The notes: generated by a model from the sequence alone, not told the origin. Positions 1 through 12,845 are shown, counted from the first letter of the stretch. The stretch is 64,000 bases of DNA from Unio delphinus (GCA_029339505.1 JAQISU010000041.1:8467501-8531500); one strand, 5' to 3'. Made by a program: numbers and translations.

Positions 1-115
1 CTTTTCGGACAGTTTCCAAACAGCTTAAAAGATGAAAGTTTGATAGGTCGCATCCTGATTATTCTTAGAGATTTCAACTTTCACTTTGACTTTCCTGGAA
101 ATCTATAAACATCAA
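1..115 (+). mobile_element. LINE endonuclease fragment (CR1/L2-like)
   Basis: A short stretch near bases 50-114 reads, in the plus direction, as part of an apurinic-type endonuclease with the motif LRDFNFHF (usually GDFN-H). Its bases closely match the minus-strand LINE near 27.99-28.05 kb, including the run agatttcaactttcacttt. This suggests the same LINE family inserted here in the opposite orientation. The fragment is cut by the window edge on the left and loses similarity soon after base 115. Confidence 0.55.
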
Positions 116-1333
116 AACTCCGGTGTTTGTGTCCCCTAATCCGGCTATGATTTAAGAATGTTATAATTATATTCTTTTTTGTTGTACTAACTTGATGACT
201 GTTATACCGGTGTCAACGATTATTCGTCTTAGTTTTTGCTTTCTGTTTCAATCTAGATCAGGTGTTTCAAACTCAAATTGCTCTGAGGGTCAGATGAGGA
301 CTTGGAAAGTAACCCTAGGGCCGCAGCAATGCATGTATGTTTTAAAATGATATAAAGCCAATAAAAACAATATAATAAGAATATAGTGATGTTCAAATTG
401 TATTTAATCCATTTATTAAAACTAATGTGTAACGTGGATGTAATTACCGTATTAGGTTTATGTTGAATGAATGAATAGTTGGTATCATAGTGAAACCGGT
501 CATAAGGGTCATTTGTTCACTGGTTTAAACCATCAAATTTGTATGATGATTGGTTTCCCGTGGGGAAGGAATGGTACCACATCCCAACGGGCATTTAACG
601 CAGAAAGTGCGCTTGTTAATTGTGGCTGTCATGTCATACCACTAAAACGTGGCTAATGACATGAATGTAAGGCCCTGGGTGAGTAGGAATAGACCCAACA
701 CACACTCAACCCTATCAACCAATCAGAAGTAACGTACTTAGGGTGCAATGGCACCAAATGGTGACGAGAGAAAAATAGTTTTCTCATATCGTCATTTTTG
801 CTGGAGTCCGGTCGTTGAAAAGGAGGAAAAGATCCCGGAAAGCCAGCCGTTGTCGTATATGGATATCGTTTACGCCACGGAACGCCCTAGCCGTACTTAT
901 TTCAAATTCAGTCCAGTTATACAAATGAACAACCTAATACCAATTTTGTGTAAGCCACCTGTGCAATTGTATCAAATAAATGAGTCGTAGAATTTTTCGT
1001 TAACATCCTAACTATACAATACAATAGTGTACGTATCATAAGTCCCTAACAAATTTGTTAGCTAATATGTATCTGCGACATATAAAAGTGTAGTCATTGT
1101 TTGGTGAATAGATTGCAAATTTTGAGCGGTGTTCAAAATTAATCAAGTCAGGTTTTATAATAGAGATTATTCAATGAGGGTTACTCGTAACCAATTGAGA
1201 ACCCTATTATTCAAGCAAATGAATGGCAATGTAAAAGCTATTCACATCTGCACAACAGGCCATCTTTCTCGGAGTACTGTAGGTTAGCGGTAACAGAGTA
1301 TCTCATGTTACAGCCAGTTTTCCTTTTATTTCC
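116..1333. other. Intergenic, no supported gene
   Basis: Only short open frames lie here (471-656 and 748-990, plus strand, 61 and 80 codons). Neither shows a domain, signal peptide or splice context I recognise. The segment may hold the 3' flank of the hAT element that follows, but I could not find its terminal inverted repeats by eye. Confidence 0.5.
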
Positions 1334-3441
1334 CTAGGCTTCATGAAATTTTTCAGTTGTTGGTATTTTTAATCCACTGTTCCTTTCCATTTCTATCCCC
1401 GCCATTAGTGAAGTCAATACTTTTGATGAACTTCGTGCTGGAACGTCCATTTTTGGTTTTCCGTACACTACTCCGGTTACCTTGATGCTCGTATGGTTGC
1501 AGTTAATTATCTGCAATCCTAGTCTGCACCATTTATCTACTTCCCGCTGTCGCACACCGTAGCCCGCTGAAGACCGGTCCAGCTTGCTCTGAGTCCACTG
1601 CCTGTGTCGAATATGTAGGTTTATGTTTCGGTCAGTTTTATTCTGGCTACTTAGCTGGCAGCGTTTAGCATCAACAAAGACCTCAATATTAGGCTTGAAT
1701 TGATGAGAAGATACCAATCTCAGTGCTGCTTGCGAATGATCATCATTGAGTCGTGACCTTAACACAGACTTGTTAACCATCATGGATGACAAAATTTGTT
1801 CACATACATATGTACTTCCAAACATTGCAATAACCCTTGCAGCAGCAGCGAATAACATCATAAACCTTTCTCGTGAAAGAAACGTGTAGAATTCTGGTAT
1901 CCCCACTTCTGCATATTTTGGTTTCAAGATATTATCACACTGAAGTTCCACCAACACCATTTGCAATTCCTCTGCAACATTGTCAATTTCTACAGCAAAC
2001 GGTGTTGAAAATAGTTGAAATTGCGGCTCCAGTATCTTAAAGTCTTCAAAGCGCACATCAAACTGTTGAAGTAAGATAGATAACAAATCTGTTTATTCTG
2101 TCAAACATTTGGGTTCAACTTTTCTTAAGGAATTCAGAGTTGAGAAATAGGCCAAAATTGCCCTGACCCAGCTTCTTCATCCATAAACGTAGTTTAACTT
2201 TGAACGATTTCACATTGTCATACATCTGTGTGATAATCTGTTTTATACCTTGAAACTTTAAGTTCAATGCATTCAAGTGATCCGTAATATATGTTAGAAA
2301 AGCAATGTTGCATTGAAAAGTAGTCAGTCAGCAAAGGAACTGCCTTATTTTTCATTTTCATGAATAAAGCGATTTCATCTCTAAGTGCAAAAAACGCTTC
2401 AAAATATTTCCACGACTCAGCCATCTAACTTCAGTGGATAAAGAAGTTCACCATACTCAGAATCCACATCTGAAAGAAATGATGTGAACTGCCTCTGATT
2501 CAGCCCCGAGAACGTATAAAGTTAATTGTTTTAACTACTGCATCCATCACAATCACTTCTTTTACTACAAAGGGCTTCTTGGTGCAGAATACGATGTATA
2601 CTAGTGAAGTTGCTTTCTATTGTTTCAAGGCTGTTTAGTTTATTTTTTACCAATCCAACTACCCCTACATTTTGAGAACAAATTGATGGTGCACCGTCTG
2701 TGGTCAAAGATACAAGTTTATCTCATGGTAAGCCATATTTCTCAATGGATTTTTCCAGGGCTTGAAATATATCACGTCCAGTTGTAGTACCCTTCAATGG
2801 TATTAAATCTGGGAACTGTTCTGTCAGATTTAAACTGGAGTCTAAACCTCTGATAAACACAGCACATTGTACCGAATCTGATACATCTATGCTCTCGTCG
2901 ATAGCAATTGAAAATGCTTCAAAGTTCTCAGTCGTTTTAATTAGTTGTTTCTCCACATTAGCTGATAAATCTGTAATCCTGAGAACAAATGTATTGGGTG
3001 ACAAGTTTACGCCTTCAAAAAATTTCTTTTTACTAGGACATAAAATGTCACTTGCTTTTAAAGGACATTTTTTAATAAACAAACCTTATGTAAATGGCCG
3101 TGATGACTTTGCTATCATTTCACTTATAGCGAAACTTGCTCTTACTGAATCTTCGAGGCACTGACTAATATTGGTAAAGAAACGTCTTTGTTTGCATAAT
3201 GCTGATTTAAGTTGCATAACTGTATCCTCTCTCATTTTGCCATCGTAAGCGTCACATTTCTCTCGGTGTATTGTTTCTTAGTGCCGACGCACGTTATACT
3301 CCTACAGAACAGCTATCGTTTGTTGACAAACAAGACATTGAATTTTATCGCTGACCTCAGAGACAAAATATAAATCCTCCCTTTTGACTTGAAAATCTTT
3401 TTTCGTCCGCGAGTTTTCTTTCTTTTCCAAACAGAAGACAT
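1334..3441 (-). pseudogene. Decayed hAT transposase, GTF2IRD2-like family
   Basis: Read on the minus strand from an ATG at 3441, pieces appear in the order expected of a BED-finger hAT transposase. There is a zinc finger with C-x2-C then H near 3340-3260 (CLVCQQ, then YNVRRH), a helical linker (KMREDTVMQLKSAL), the catalytic-core segment at 3082-2723 (IAIDESIDVSDSVQCAVFIRG), a middle segment at 2424-2218 (KYFEAFFALRDEIALFMK) and the C-terminal hAT dimerisation region at 2086-1334 (MFGSTYVCEQ). Stops and frameshifts separate the pieces, including a TAG and a TAA inside the zinc finger. Host proteins annotated as general transcription factor II-I repeat domain-containing protein 2-like are domesticated or active members of this family. 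This copy cannot make a full protein. Confidence 0.8.
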
Positions 3442-4378
3442 TTATACGGGCTTTTATATTTATGAAAATGCAGCAAAATCAACTTTATAATTCAACATCA
3501 ACTCGATCACTTTACTAATAAACAGGAATCGGAAGTCCGCATTGAGAGAGACAATTAATGGAAAGACTACGAATAAATAAGTAAATCAGAAGTTTCTTAT
3601 GGTTAAAATTGCGCTAACTTTAAAGTTCAAACGGCGGCGAGAGAAAAATAAATAAATGAATTGTCAATTTTTTGAAAATCACAAAATGCGTTGAAAGCCG
3701 CACAATATGCCCTTGCTTGAGACCCTTGATCTAGATGTCCTCTCAACATCTTTCCACATGCCTCTCTGTTTCATCTGAACATGCGCCACTTTTGCCCAGC
3801 TCTCTCTCTCTATGTTTGATTATCTGTCTATACATCTGTACATCAGTTCATTCGCTTTATCTCGCCGACCCTGTGTGTATATGTGTCTGTATCTTTATCC
3901 AATTATTCACCGGTCTTCCAGGCTCCCCCTTTACTTTGCACTGTTCAAGTGGTATCGTCCAAACTTGATTGGTGCCATGTCAGGACAATATCTGCTTTGA
4001 AATACTGTGACATATGCGAATTACTTTGTCTAGAATATCAGGGACTAGTTGAATATTATGGATATAATTATTTTAGGCATGTACAATCCATTTGCAGGTT
4101 CTGTGTGTCAAAAGTGTCTCCGAACCACAAGAGATTTAATTAAGAGAGTTTATACAGAATTTAATACGAAACATTACTGCATTGCTACTGTGTATCATAA
4201 TGTCGCAACACATTTATGTATGTTACAGCTATAAACGTACTTTGTTCAACTTTCCAGCATAAAACTGCTGGTCAAACTTGTTTTTGACGTAAATTGCAAG
4301 AGGAAGTCTGACTGAGAAATGTAGTTTTATTGGAAACAAATCCTTCTATGACACGTTCATAAAGATCTCCATCATGGA
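3442..4378. other. Intergenic, no supported gene
   Basis: Overlapping open frames at 3735-4234 (plus) are short and low in complexity. I see no domain. The upstream exons of the EF-hand gene may lie here or to the left, but none could be recognised. Confidence 0.4.
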
Positions 4379-4403
4379 CAGTGTGTGTGTGTGTGTGTGT
4401 GTG
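4379..4403. repeat. (GT)n microsatellite
   Basis: A perfect run of about 12 GT units. Confidence 0.9.
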
Positions 4404-4790
4404 CAAAATGCCTCAATCAGAATGATGTTCATGTAAGCTTTATGATGCAAGTATGTCTGGACTAGAACACAACTTTGCCAAAGATATTTGAATATAAGCC
4501 ATATCTGCATGGATCTTTATTTGAATGAGTTTGATTTTCCGCGTTCAAAATGGATGACTTATTAACACAGATTTTCTATCCTTCTAACTTTGCGATATGC
4601 AATATAACTTTTCAAAAACCGTGGATATAAATCACATTGAACATGAACCTTTATATAGATAAAACTTTGAAGTAGTTTGATTTCGTTGTTTCTACGGCAT
4701 CATATACTGTACATGCGTTTTGACTTTGATTTCAAAACCAGTACATTACCAAGGATATATAGACTTCAAATTGTTCTAGCATGCAGCTTT

Positions 4791-5234
4791 TGAGACCCTG
4801 TACATATCGATTTATTAAGTCAGTAGACCTGTACGTATCGATTTATTAAGTCAGTTGACCCTGTACATATCGATTTATTAAGTCAGAAGACCTGTACATA
4901 GCGATTTATTAAGTCAGTAGACCCTGTACATATCGATTTATTAAGTCAGAAGACATGTACATATCGATTTATTAAGTCAGTTGACCCTGTACATATCGAT
5001 TTATTAATTCAGAAGACCTGTACATACCGATTTATTAAGTCAGTAGACCTGAACATATCGACTTATCAAGTCAGAAGACCTGTACATACCGATTTATTAA
5101 GTCAGTAGACCCTGTACATATCGATTTATTAAGTCAGTAGACCTGTACATATCGATTGATTAAGTCAGTAGACCTGTACATATCGATTTATTAAGTCACT
5201 AGACCTGTACATATCGATTTATTAAGTCACTAGA
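4791..5234. repeat. Minisatellite, unit about 31 bp, about 14 copies
   Basis: Each unit contains tacatatcgatttattaagt followed by cagtagacc or a one-base variant with an extra C. Copies differ at few positions, so the array is young or homogenised. It ends at 5234 where unique sequence begins. It sits about 400 bp upstream of the first EF-hand exon. Confidence 0.95.
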
Positions 5235-5637
5235 CTATTTCTCGTATTCTATTTCCCCTGGAAATAATTCTCGAAATGTGTAATCCAGTAAGAAAGCTGG
5301 TGTTTTGATCTCAATGGCTGATGTTGTGCATCACGTGTTCAGCATGTTTCTTTTGGTCCGATTTGTAACTTTTACAACATCAGATACAAGATGAGCATTC
5401 CGTACGAGAATAAATCAATGTTGTAAAACAAGCAATACAATTTAAGGGTTGTTTCTTGAGATCAGCATGGTCAGGGATGTTTCTCAGAAAACCTATACCT
5501 TTCAGAAAACAAATCCATTAGTAAAACTTCAATACTAATGAACTATTTTAGTATGATCCAATACAATAAAATGCTATGTACGACTGAAGAATCAGAAATG
5601 AAACTTAAATTGAAACGCTTTTATTATATAATTAAAG

Positions 5638-5723
5638 GAAATTTTCACCGATCTCGACAAGGACGGAAACAAGAGCATCTCGAAGGGATAGTTCTTGCAA
5701 GAAATGATGCTGCCACACCGAAG
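5638..5723 (+). pseudogene. EF-hand exon with stop at loop position 12
   Basis: Between an AG at 5636-5637 and a GT donor at 5724 this exon encodes an EF-hand: loop residues DKDGNKSISKG follow EIFTDL. Position 1 is Asp, 3 Asp, 5 Asn, 7 Ser, 8 Ile, as in calcium-binding loops. The codon for position 12, normally Glu and the bidentate calcium ligand, is TAG at 5689-5691; a single base separates it from GAG. The exon ends two bases into a codon, matching exactly the one base needed by the next EF-hand exon at 7042. The two therefore look like consecutive exons of one calmodulin/troponin-C-like gene, now probably a pseudogene, or a null allele or assembly error. The acceptor has a weak pyrimidine tract. 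Confidence 0.6.
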
Positions 5724-5725
5724 GT

Positions 5726-5734
5726 ATCTATATA

Positions 5735-5770
<36 letters not shown>

Positions 5771-5836
5771 TGTATGTATGTATGTATGTATGTATGTATG
5801 TATGTATGTATGTATGTATGTATGTATGTATGTATG
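5726..5836. repeat. (TA)n(TATG)n microsatellite
   Basis: A short TA run then about 23 TATG units, starting directly at the donor site of the EF-hand exon. Confidence 0.95.
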
Positions 5837-5965
5837 AAACAGATCAGGACTTTCATATATTCTTTTAAACATGCACGGTGTGCATTATTTCATTCCAAGA
5901 GAGAACCATAACCATGTTTCCCATATTTTCATGAACCTCGATCACAATATATCAAACGATTGTAA

Positions 5966-6006
5966 TAAATCAATAAATAAATAAACAAATAAATAAATAA
6001 ATAACA
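5966..6006. repeat. (AAAT)n microsatellite
   Basis: Imperfect run of aaat/aaac units. Confidence 0.8.
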
Positions 6007-6581
6007 AATGAGGAATAAAATAAAAAAACATAAAAGACATGCTGGAAAGCAATACCGTGTTCAAACGTATGCATATTTTTCGGATAATTACAAAATCTCC
6101 TTTGAAAGACACAAATCCTCAATTTTATTTTTATTGCCACTAAAAATCACTCAAAATGTATTGCTCACTAAAACGCAAGTAAAAATATTTCTTTTTGAAT
6201 TTATAATCAAAAAGGAAAGGCCGATTTACTCAATGGATATGTTTTGCTTCAAACTCAGTTATTGATGACAATTTCGCTTACCATCCAAATTTGCAAGAAA
6301 GATGCTTTTACTATCTGAATGATAACGCAATCCATGAAGAAATAAATTACATGTAGCATTAAATCTATTCATATTAATAAAACTAAGGGATATGATGGCC
6401 TTCGTCTCAGAATCCATAAATGCATCAGCCAAGCGATGGGAGCGACACTAAAATTCTTTTTAATGTGTCGTTTGCGTTAATGAAATTTCCAGATAGGTAA
6501 CTATATCTCGTCATAACATCATTGGACGGGTTGCGATCCCATTTCGCAGACTTCATCTCATAATACCTTCAGTAGAAGGTG

Positions 6582-6690
<109 letters not shown>

Positions 6691-6729
6691 GACCTTTGAG
6701 ATACACCAATTGTTACTTGCACTAGTTGC

Positions 6730-6750
6730 TCCTATTACTATTATTATTAT

Positions 6751-6808
<58 letters not shown>

Positions 6809-6820
6809 ACTCATTATACA

Positions 6821-6880
<60 letters not shown>

Positions 6881-6904
6881 AGACATTATTCAACTCAGTA
6901 TTCA

Positions 6905-6944
<40 letters not shown>

Positions 6945-6997
6945 ATTATTATTATTATTAATATTATTATTATTATTAATATTATTATTATTATTAA

Positions 6998-7037
<40 letters not shown>
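6730..7037. repeat. (ATT)n microsatellite, compound
   Basis: About 300 bp of ATT units broken by CAACTCATT and AATATT variants. It ends only a few bases before the second EF-hand exon and provides the pyrimidine-poor stretch ahead of that acceptor. Confidence 0.95.
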
Positions 7038-7039
<2 letters not shown>

Positions 7040-7041
7040 AG

Positions 7042-7243
7042 AGAGACCTTAAAGGCAGAATTCATGCAACTTTGCAATCCGGTCACCAAAAAGATGGGTC
7101 GGGCTGAAGTGGCTAAAATGTGCCAGGCGAAAAAGACGTATTCGGATGAGGATATTGAGAAGATTCTGCAAGAGGCGGACAAAAATGGCGATGGACAGAT
7201 CGATCTTGACGAATTTCTGGCTGCCTGTTCTTTGTTTGCCTAA
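7042..7243 (+). CDS. Terminal exon of an EF-hand protein
   Basis: After an AG at 7040-7041, the frame reads 66 codons to TAA at 7241-7243. It contains a canonical EF-hand loop DKNGDGQIDLDE preceded by the helix YSDEDIEKILQEA and followed by FLAACSLFA. Asp 1, Asn 3, Asp 5, Gly 6, Ile 8 and Glu 12 are all present, so this loop should bind calcium. Its first base completes the split codon of the exon at 5638-5723, which supports one gene with paired EF-hands. Candidate polyadenylation sequence aataaaa lies near 7429. The family could be calmodulin-like or troponin-C-like; the earlier exons were not identified. If the upstream stop is real the protein would end before this exon. Confidence 0.65.
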
Positions 7244-8130
7244 AATATATTTTGCTATTATAAATAGATTCATTCCTTCTGACATTTTATAAATACGTGA
7301 CTCATAAGTAGTGAAGTATATGCATACAAAAGACTTTTATTTCAATGTTTCCAAGTAATATTTTTCACTCGAACTTATCATTCATTTATAACAAGAATGG
7401 ACAATAGATTGTAAAATCTTGGTATGGCTAATAAAAATACGTATGGAATGGTCAGAGCAGATACACATTTTCCATGTTTCACTGCCATTTCTACAGGGAC
7501 AAATTATAAAACGTATCTCATGGTTGACATATTTACAAGATGATGTCCAATTAACAACTCAAGGTCAAGATAAATATTAGTATTTTAAGTTGGTACAGTA
7601 AATTATGCCTGTGATTTTATATTTTTTATATCTCTCTTCGTTCAGAAACGTGTTTATCATGAGAAGGATTAAAGAGGAAAATACCCGAATAAACCATTGG
7701 ATGTTTCGGCCAATGAGCCATCACAGAGAACTGTTTAAAGTAAATACGGACATGGGTTACTTCCCTTTCATCTTATTGTTAGTCTCGCTGATTATAATGA
7801 TATAGTTGCTTAGTTGCTTAAAGTGCCATACCAGTGTAGATAACGTAAATCAAATTCAGTATTATTTGAATAGAAAATAACGTATGGAAGCGGTATAATC
7901 AAACCCGATGGAAAAATTCTCCATAATAAGTGACAAAAACGCTCAGGTGTGTTTCGAAAATATTACACATCGGACCGATTTTATCACTCGGTAATTTCCG
8001 GAGTGTATAAATCGTATGACGTCACATTATGAACACACGCCTTACTTCCGTTTTTATCAAAATATAAACAAAGCACGTTTTCCGTTCAATATTAGTCATT
8101 TTATCATCACATTCATGCTAAAAGCACATC
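7244..8130. other. EF-hand 3' flank and intergenic
   Basis: Holds the likely 3' untranslated region of the EF-hand gene. A 66-codon open frame at 7605-7805 (plus) has no recognisable feature. Confidence 0.4.
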
Positions 8131-8149
8131 GTAGAGGTACAAGCAAGGG

Positions 8150-8500
8150 CAGCGGGATCAGGTGAGTTGCAATTGCTGGAATACAAATGCTGATGGGTTT
8201 TCCATGCATTCCTTCCCGAAAGACCAATCACTTCGTCGTAGGTGGACAGACTTTGTAAAACTCAAAAGAGCAAACTGGGATAGTCCGACTGAGTTTTCTG
8301 CCCTCTGCTTCTTTCATTTCACACCCGAATGCTTCCCTTTTACGTATAGATTTGAGGTTGAGCATATGTGTAGGGCACTGAAGAAAGTCAAACTCAGTGA
8401 TGGTGATGTCTTGTCTATCCACTGTTTGGAGGAAACTGACAACCAAACCAAGGTAAACAAAGGTATCCTAGCCTTCAACACCAAAGCATCAGCTGTGTAG
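8150..8500 (+). pseudogene. THAP-type zinc-finger segment
   Basis: The frame from about 8150 to a stop at 8498-8500 carries the signature of a THAP domain: CNCWN at the start, then MHSFPKD, RRRWTDFVKL, W, and CFFHFTPECF. This is the C2-CH zinc pattern used for DNA binding in P-element transposases and host regulators. No ATG is in frame, and the run CAG/GTGAGT at 8159-8166 also resembles a splice donor, so the start is uncertain. The first cysteine of the usual C-x2-4-C pair is not clearly placed. After the domain come KKVKLSDGD and a stop. It may be one exon of a gene continued at 9361 and 10279, or a relic. Confidence 0.55.
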
Positions 8501-8909
8501 ACTTCAAATTTTGTCACCATCAGAAGACGTTACTTGTCAAGTGTCACCACCAAAGAAAATAAGAATGGGCTATTCAAAGAGAGAAGCAGCAATGATGAGT
8601 TTTTAATGACAAGTACCATATTATTATATCCATGATATTCAACAAATCAGTGTACCCTAAATCAGCCACCACATCATTTCCATGTGTAACCTGTAGAACG
8701 TTTTAATAATTTCCACAATAATGCAGTAAACATCCAATCAATCAATTTTGACCATTTGAATAGAGAAATCTTTCTGCTGGTTGATTTAGAAGGCCTACAT
8801 ATATATTTCATTGTTAGACTAATGTGTGCATCAGATTAAATATAGATATTTACAAACATGATGAGGTTTATTCCCATCCGCAATTAATAAAAATCTACGA
8901 AACAAAATG

Positions 8910-9012
8910 AAATGTCGATGGTTCTTCCCAGAGTTTTCCAGGGTTCTTCCTCCAACAGTTATACTGACTGTCATGTATCGCCTATATTATGCTGAAAAAT
9001 GGCGTTAAACAC
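8910..9012 (+). mobile_element. SINE family A, 3' half
   Basis: This stretch matches the 3' half of the SINE copy at 47.29-47.55 kb: the pyrimidine-rich block gttcttcc, then tatactgactgtcatgtat, and the end gctgaaaaatggcgttaaac. The tRNA-like head is missing, so the copy is 5' truncated. Confidence 0.7.
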
Positions 9013-9360
9013 TAGAACAACAACAAATAAATGGATGGAAATTTTACAATAGTGTATACCTCAAAATGATCTTTGTAATGGAAACACAATATTAAAACTT
9101 CCATTGTATATGACAGTACATTTTAAAAAAACAACATGATATTTGGTATGCAAAAGCACATTGGGGTCTCATGGAGTGCATGTCGTATAGGCATGTGACT
9201 CACTAACTTTATTGGTCAAGTAATTTTTTGAATTTAGATATATTTTTATTAGTGCACATTTAATTTACATGTAAGATAGCATACAACCAAGCTAAGATGA
9301 ATATATTTTATAACTTATAGGATCTAAAGTATTTTAAAAGCTTAAAGAGATTGTGACCAG

Positions 9361-9492
9361 CAGGCAAATGAGAAAAGTTGTGCCAATGATGTCATCTGGA
9401 CAACAAACGTCAGCACTGGAGGGACACCACACTGTAATCAATCATTTTGCACCAAAGATGATTGGTTTCTCTTATCATGGAGTGCTTTCAAG
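9361..9492 (+). CDS. Candidate exon, THAP-associated protein
   Basis: Between an AG near 9360 and a donor AAG/GTAAAT at 9493, the frame is open and includes ALEGHHTVINHFAPKMIGFS. I recall similar stretches in uncharacterised invertebrate proteins, which makes an exon likely, but I cannot name the family. It lies about 850 bp downstream of the THAP segment in the same orientation. Its end phase does not match the next candidate exon at 10279, so an exon is missing or the gene is decayed. Confidence 0.4.
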
Positions 9493-9959
9493 GTAAATCT
9501 GATATTACTACACACACAAAAATACTGTTTCAGGTTTTGCAGTGTTTTAAATATAGTCCAAGATATTCATTTTCAAATTAAATCACAGATATCAAGATCT
9601 GATTTTTATATCCTGTAACGTAACATTGTATAACAGCTTTTAGTGTCTAGGAATGTTTGCAGAAATAGTATTTGGTTTTTGATAGAATTATGCATTGTAT
9701 TTTGCATCTTTATGTACTTTGAAATAGGCTTTGGCTAGCTGCATTGCATTTTAATGAAAATAGCCAAAGTGAGCAAGCGAGCACTAAGAATAGGAGGGCC
9801 AGATATAAAATAGTGTAACCAAAGTACAAGAATGGAGAATACACTGTCAGGAAAATCCTAGTTGACTCAACATATAGTAAGAATATGCATTAGTAATTAA
9901 TGAACAGAAAGGAATATATCACTTAAAGATATAAATACTGTTGTACCAAGTGTAAGTAC

Positions 9960-9961
<2 letters not shown>

Positions 9962-10051
<90 letters not shown>

Positions 10052-10066
10052 TATATATATATATTA
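9962..10066. repeat. (AT)n microsatellite
   Basis: About 100 bp of nearly pure AT, with one extra A near 10047. Confidence 0.95.
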
Positions 10067-10278
10067 AATTTAAACAGTAAAGGCAAAATATTTGTTAAAG
10101 TTGACAGTTGACACTCCTTTAATTTTAAAGATCAAGATTTCGCCCTATGGTAAAATAATAAAATTAAGCAAACAATTCTAAAGACAAATACTTTTAAGGC
10201 ATGTATTAACTTCAAGACAAAGTTGCAGTTTTTGGTTTGTACAATACAATGCATATTAGATTTTTCTGCAATTTACAG

Positions 10279-10493
10279 ATTATGTTGAAATTATGATGAA
10301 AACAGCATTCAGAATTGGACAGGTAAATGATGCCGGAGTCAAACTTTGTGTAGATGTACCACCACCTATGTGTAGTCTCTATGAGAAGCCTTCTAAGGAT
10401 ATTGCTACTCAAAATCTTCTTAGAAGGTTTAATCGATGTCATCCTCATGAAAGCATGTGTATTTCTTATTTTGATCAGGAAAGGCAGTGCTGA
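10279..10493 (+). CDS. Candidate terminal exon, THAP-associated protein
   Basis: A good acceptor (tttttctgcaatttacag, ending at 10278) opens a frame that ends at TGA 10491-10493. The frame includes DVPPPMCSLYEKPSKDIATQ and RRFNRC, a proline-cysteine motif that looks coding. It could be the last exon of the gene that includes 8150-8500 and 9361-9492. The phase relative to the preceding candidate does not fit, so this is tentative. Confidence 0.4.
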
Positions 10494-10499
10494 TAGTCT

Positions 10500-12765
10500 G
10501 AACAGCACATGATGGAATGATGACCCTCACTTCCTTGCCCAAGAGGTACCAACATCACCGAACAAATTGTCTATATGCTGTATACAGATGTCTTCTGAAA
10601 TAATAATTTTAAACAATCTAAGTTGAGATAAATTATGCTTTGTGCATTAGATCAAATTTCGAAAATCAAAGGTTTGAGTAGATATTGTTATTGGTCCAGT
10701 GCGATTTATCGTTATTTTTTATACCAATAAAGTTATATATATAGCCATTATTTTCTGACACAAAAAAACTGAAATAAAATAATATTTCAACATGTATATG
10801 TGGATGGGTTTGTTTTGGAGCATGACTTATCAGTATCACTGTGGTATAAAGGTTAAATGGTGTAGGCCTCCTAAAGAGGGGTTCAATCAATGAAGGTGGC
10901 ATAAAATGACTGAAATAGTGGTTTATTTTTTTTCTGTATTAATAATCCCAATACTATGCTGTCATGCATAGATCATGAAAACAAAAGAACATGAAAAATT
11001 ACTCTGACATTTTACTTACTCATTTCCTTGTTCTGGATGTTCTCCAAATTGTAGTCTATACTGGTAGTATACAACTATTAAAGCATGGATATCGAGACAA
11101 ACTGGACTGAACAATGGATGGTGTGTTATACTTTGTATGCTTGGTATTCATTGCAGACACTTTTGACTTTCTCTATGTCGCAACAATATACACATTCCCT
11201 TTGCTGTGGGCATTACCAAACAGTGTACGCAATTACACCTAAAATAAGAGTTTTCTTTAATGCATTGTGCTGTGCTTATTAAATTTATTCCTATATTTAT
11301 GAACACATCAACAATGACGCAAATTGACTAATGTCAGGAACAGGTAAAACATTTAGTACAGGCCTGTAAAATTAAATTAGAGATGAAAGAAAATAGAAGT
11401 TGCAAGTAGATTACATCCCACATAAAAATGGTTTATTTCATAGTTTATAACATACACTATTTGCATACATAAAAGAAATTAGAAATTTTAACTTATAATA
11501 CAGTGCACAAAATATGAATTCAATTTTGCTATCATGTATCAGTACATATCATGCCTATTTCAACAGTTGTGCAAAAGAGGACATCCTCTCCTAGGTATCT
11601 TAAGTACTTTTAATTCGTATCAATTTTTTCACAGGTTTTCGAAGCTTAGAACTTTTATCCAATGTACCTTTTACTTATCAACGTATAAATACGTCTCTAT
11701 CCATTAAATGCAATACACTTTTACATCCTTTATTACAGGTGAGAAACATTCATTTGTAAACAAATATGATACTGTGGAACACTACTGGAAATATCGTCGG
11801 ATACATATATTTATCATAACTTAGGCCGTAGACATATTCAGAAAACAATTTAAATGAAATGTCCGTCAATCTATCTCGTCTTTCTTCTTCATAATCTTCA
11901 TCTGCAGCTTCTGATTCGTCGGTATTGGAAACATAGGGTTCAAACTGGTTCGGAATAATTTGGATGCCGGCAGCCGCTTGTACTCCATTACCATATTATT
12001 CTGAACTTATTAAATCACCATCTTCGAATGGCTAAGACCCGCATGACAGTGACAATTCACTTACTTCAAAATCGCAACTTTCGTGTTGAGTTTCTGAAGA
12101 CGTTTTCATAATGTGACGATACCGACTCAGCCATTGTTTACAAGTATACATAATGTGACGCCACGCTTTGTTTTCACTAAATACCGGAAGTGGTCGGCTG
12201 TTGCGTTCGGTTATTATCGTAAACAGGTGCAAATGCGATATTAGATCGGCTCCCATGCAGTTATTACTTAAAATGTTTCAATCGGATTTTTTACATTCGT
12301 ATTTTGAATATATATTCTCATTAACCAAGAAATAAACTGAATAAGTGTGGATAAATTGTTATGGTACTTTAAGTTATATTATGTATCTAACAAACTTCGC
12401 TAAAAAAATACAAATATATATTTCAAAATAATCTCCAAATAGTGATTTTATCCTATAGTCAATAAGTCCTTTGTAATTCCAGTGAATAATTGAAATAGAT
12501 CCTCTCATATAATACTGGAACACAACTATATATTTATAAGATATGAATACATAATTATGTTTTTTCAGTGCCTTTATATAAAATACTTATACGCAATGAG
12601 GTGACCAGTATGAAGGTTAAAAGTTGATTTCCAAAACATTGTAAGTTGTAAAGAAAGTCAAATGTTCAAGTCAACATTTTCACAAGAAAGTAAAACCCGC
12701 AGTCAGCAGCCTATGCTGTTTGCAAAACGACTCTAACAATCAACAAATGAGAGTGAAAATGAAAC

Positions 12766-12767
<2 letters not shown>
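10500..12767. other. Intergenic, one possible acidic exon
   Basis: Minus-strand sequence near 11.99-11.87 kb reads as an acidic stretch (SNTDESEAADEDYEEERRD) that may be an exon of an unknown gene. Nothing else could be supported. Confidence 0.3.

Positions 12768-12842
<75 letters not shown>
12768..12842. repeat. (AT)n microsatellite
   Basis: About 37 uninterrupted AT units. Confidence 0.95.
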
Positions 12843-12844
<2 letters not shown>

Positions 12845-12845
12845 A

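Noticed and set aside
748..990. 80-codon open frame on the plus strand
   Set aside because: No domain, no signal peptide, no splice support, and of a length expected by chance.
4791..5234. Regular repeats that could suggest a CRISPR array
   Set aside because: The 31-bp units are directly adjacent with no variable spacers, and the sequence is eukaryotic. It is a minisatellite.
6726..7052. 108-codon open frame rich in Ile
   Set aside because: It is the (ATT)n microsatellite before the EF-hand exon.
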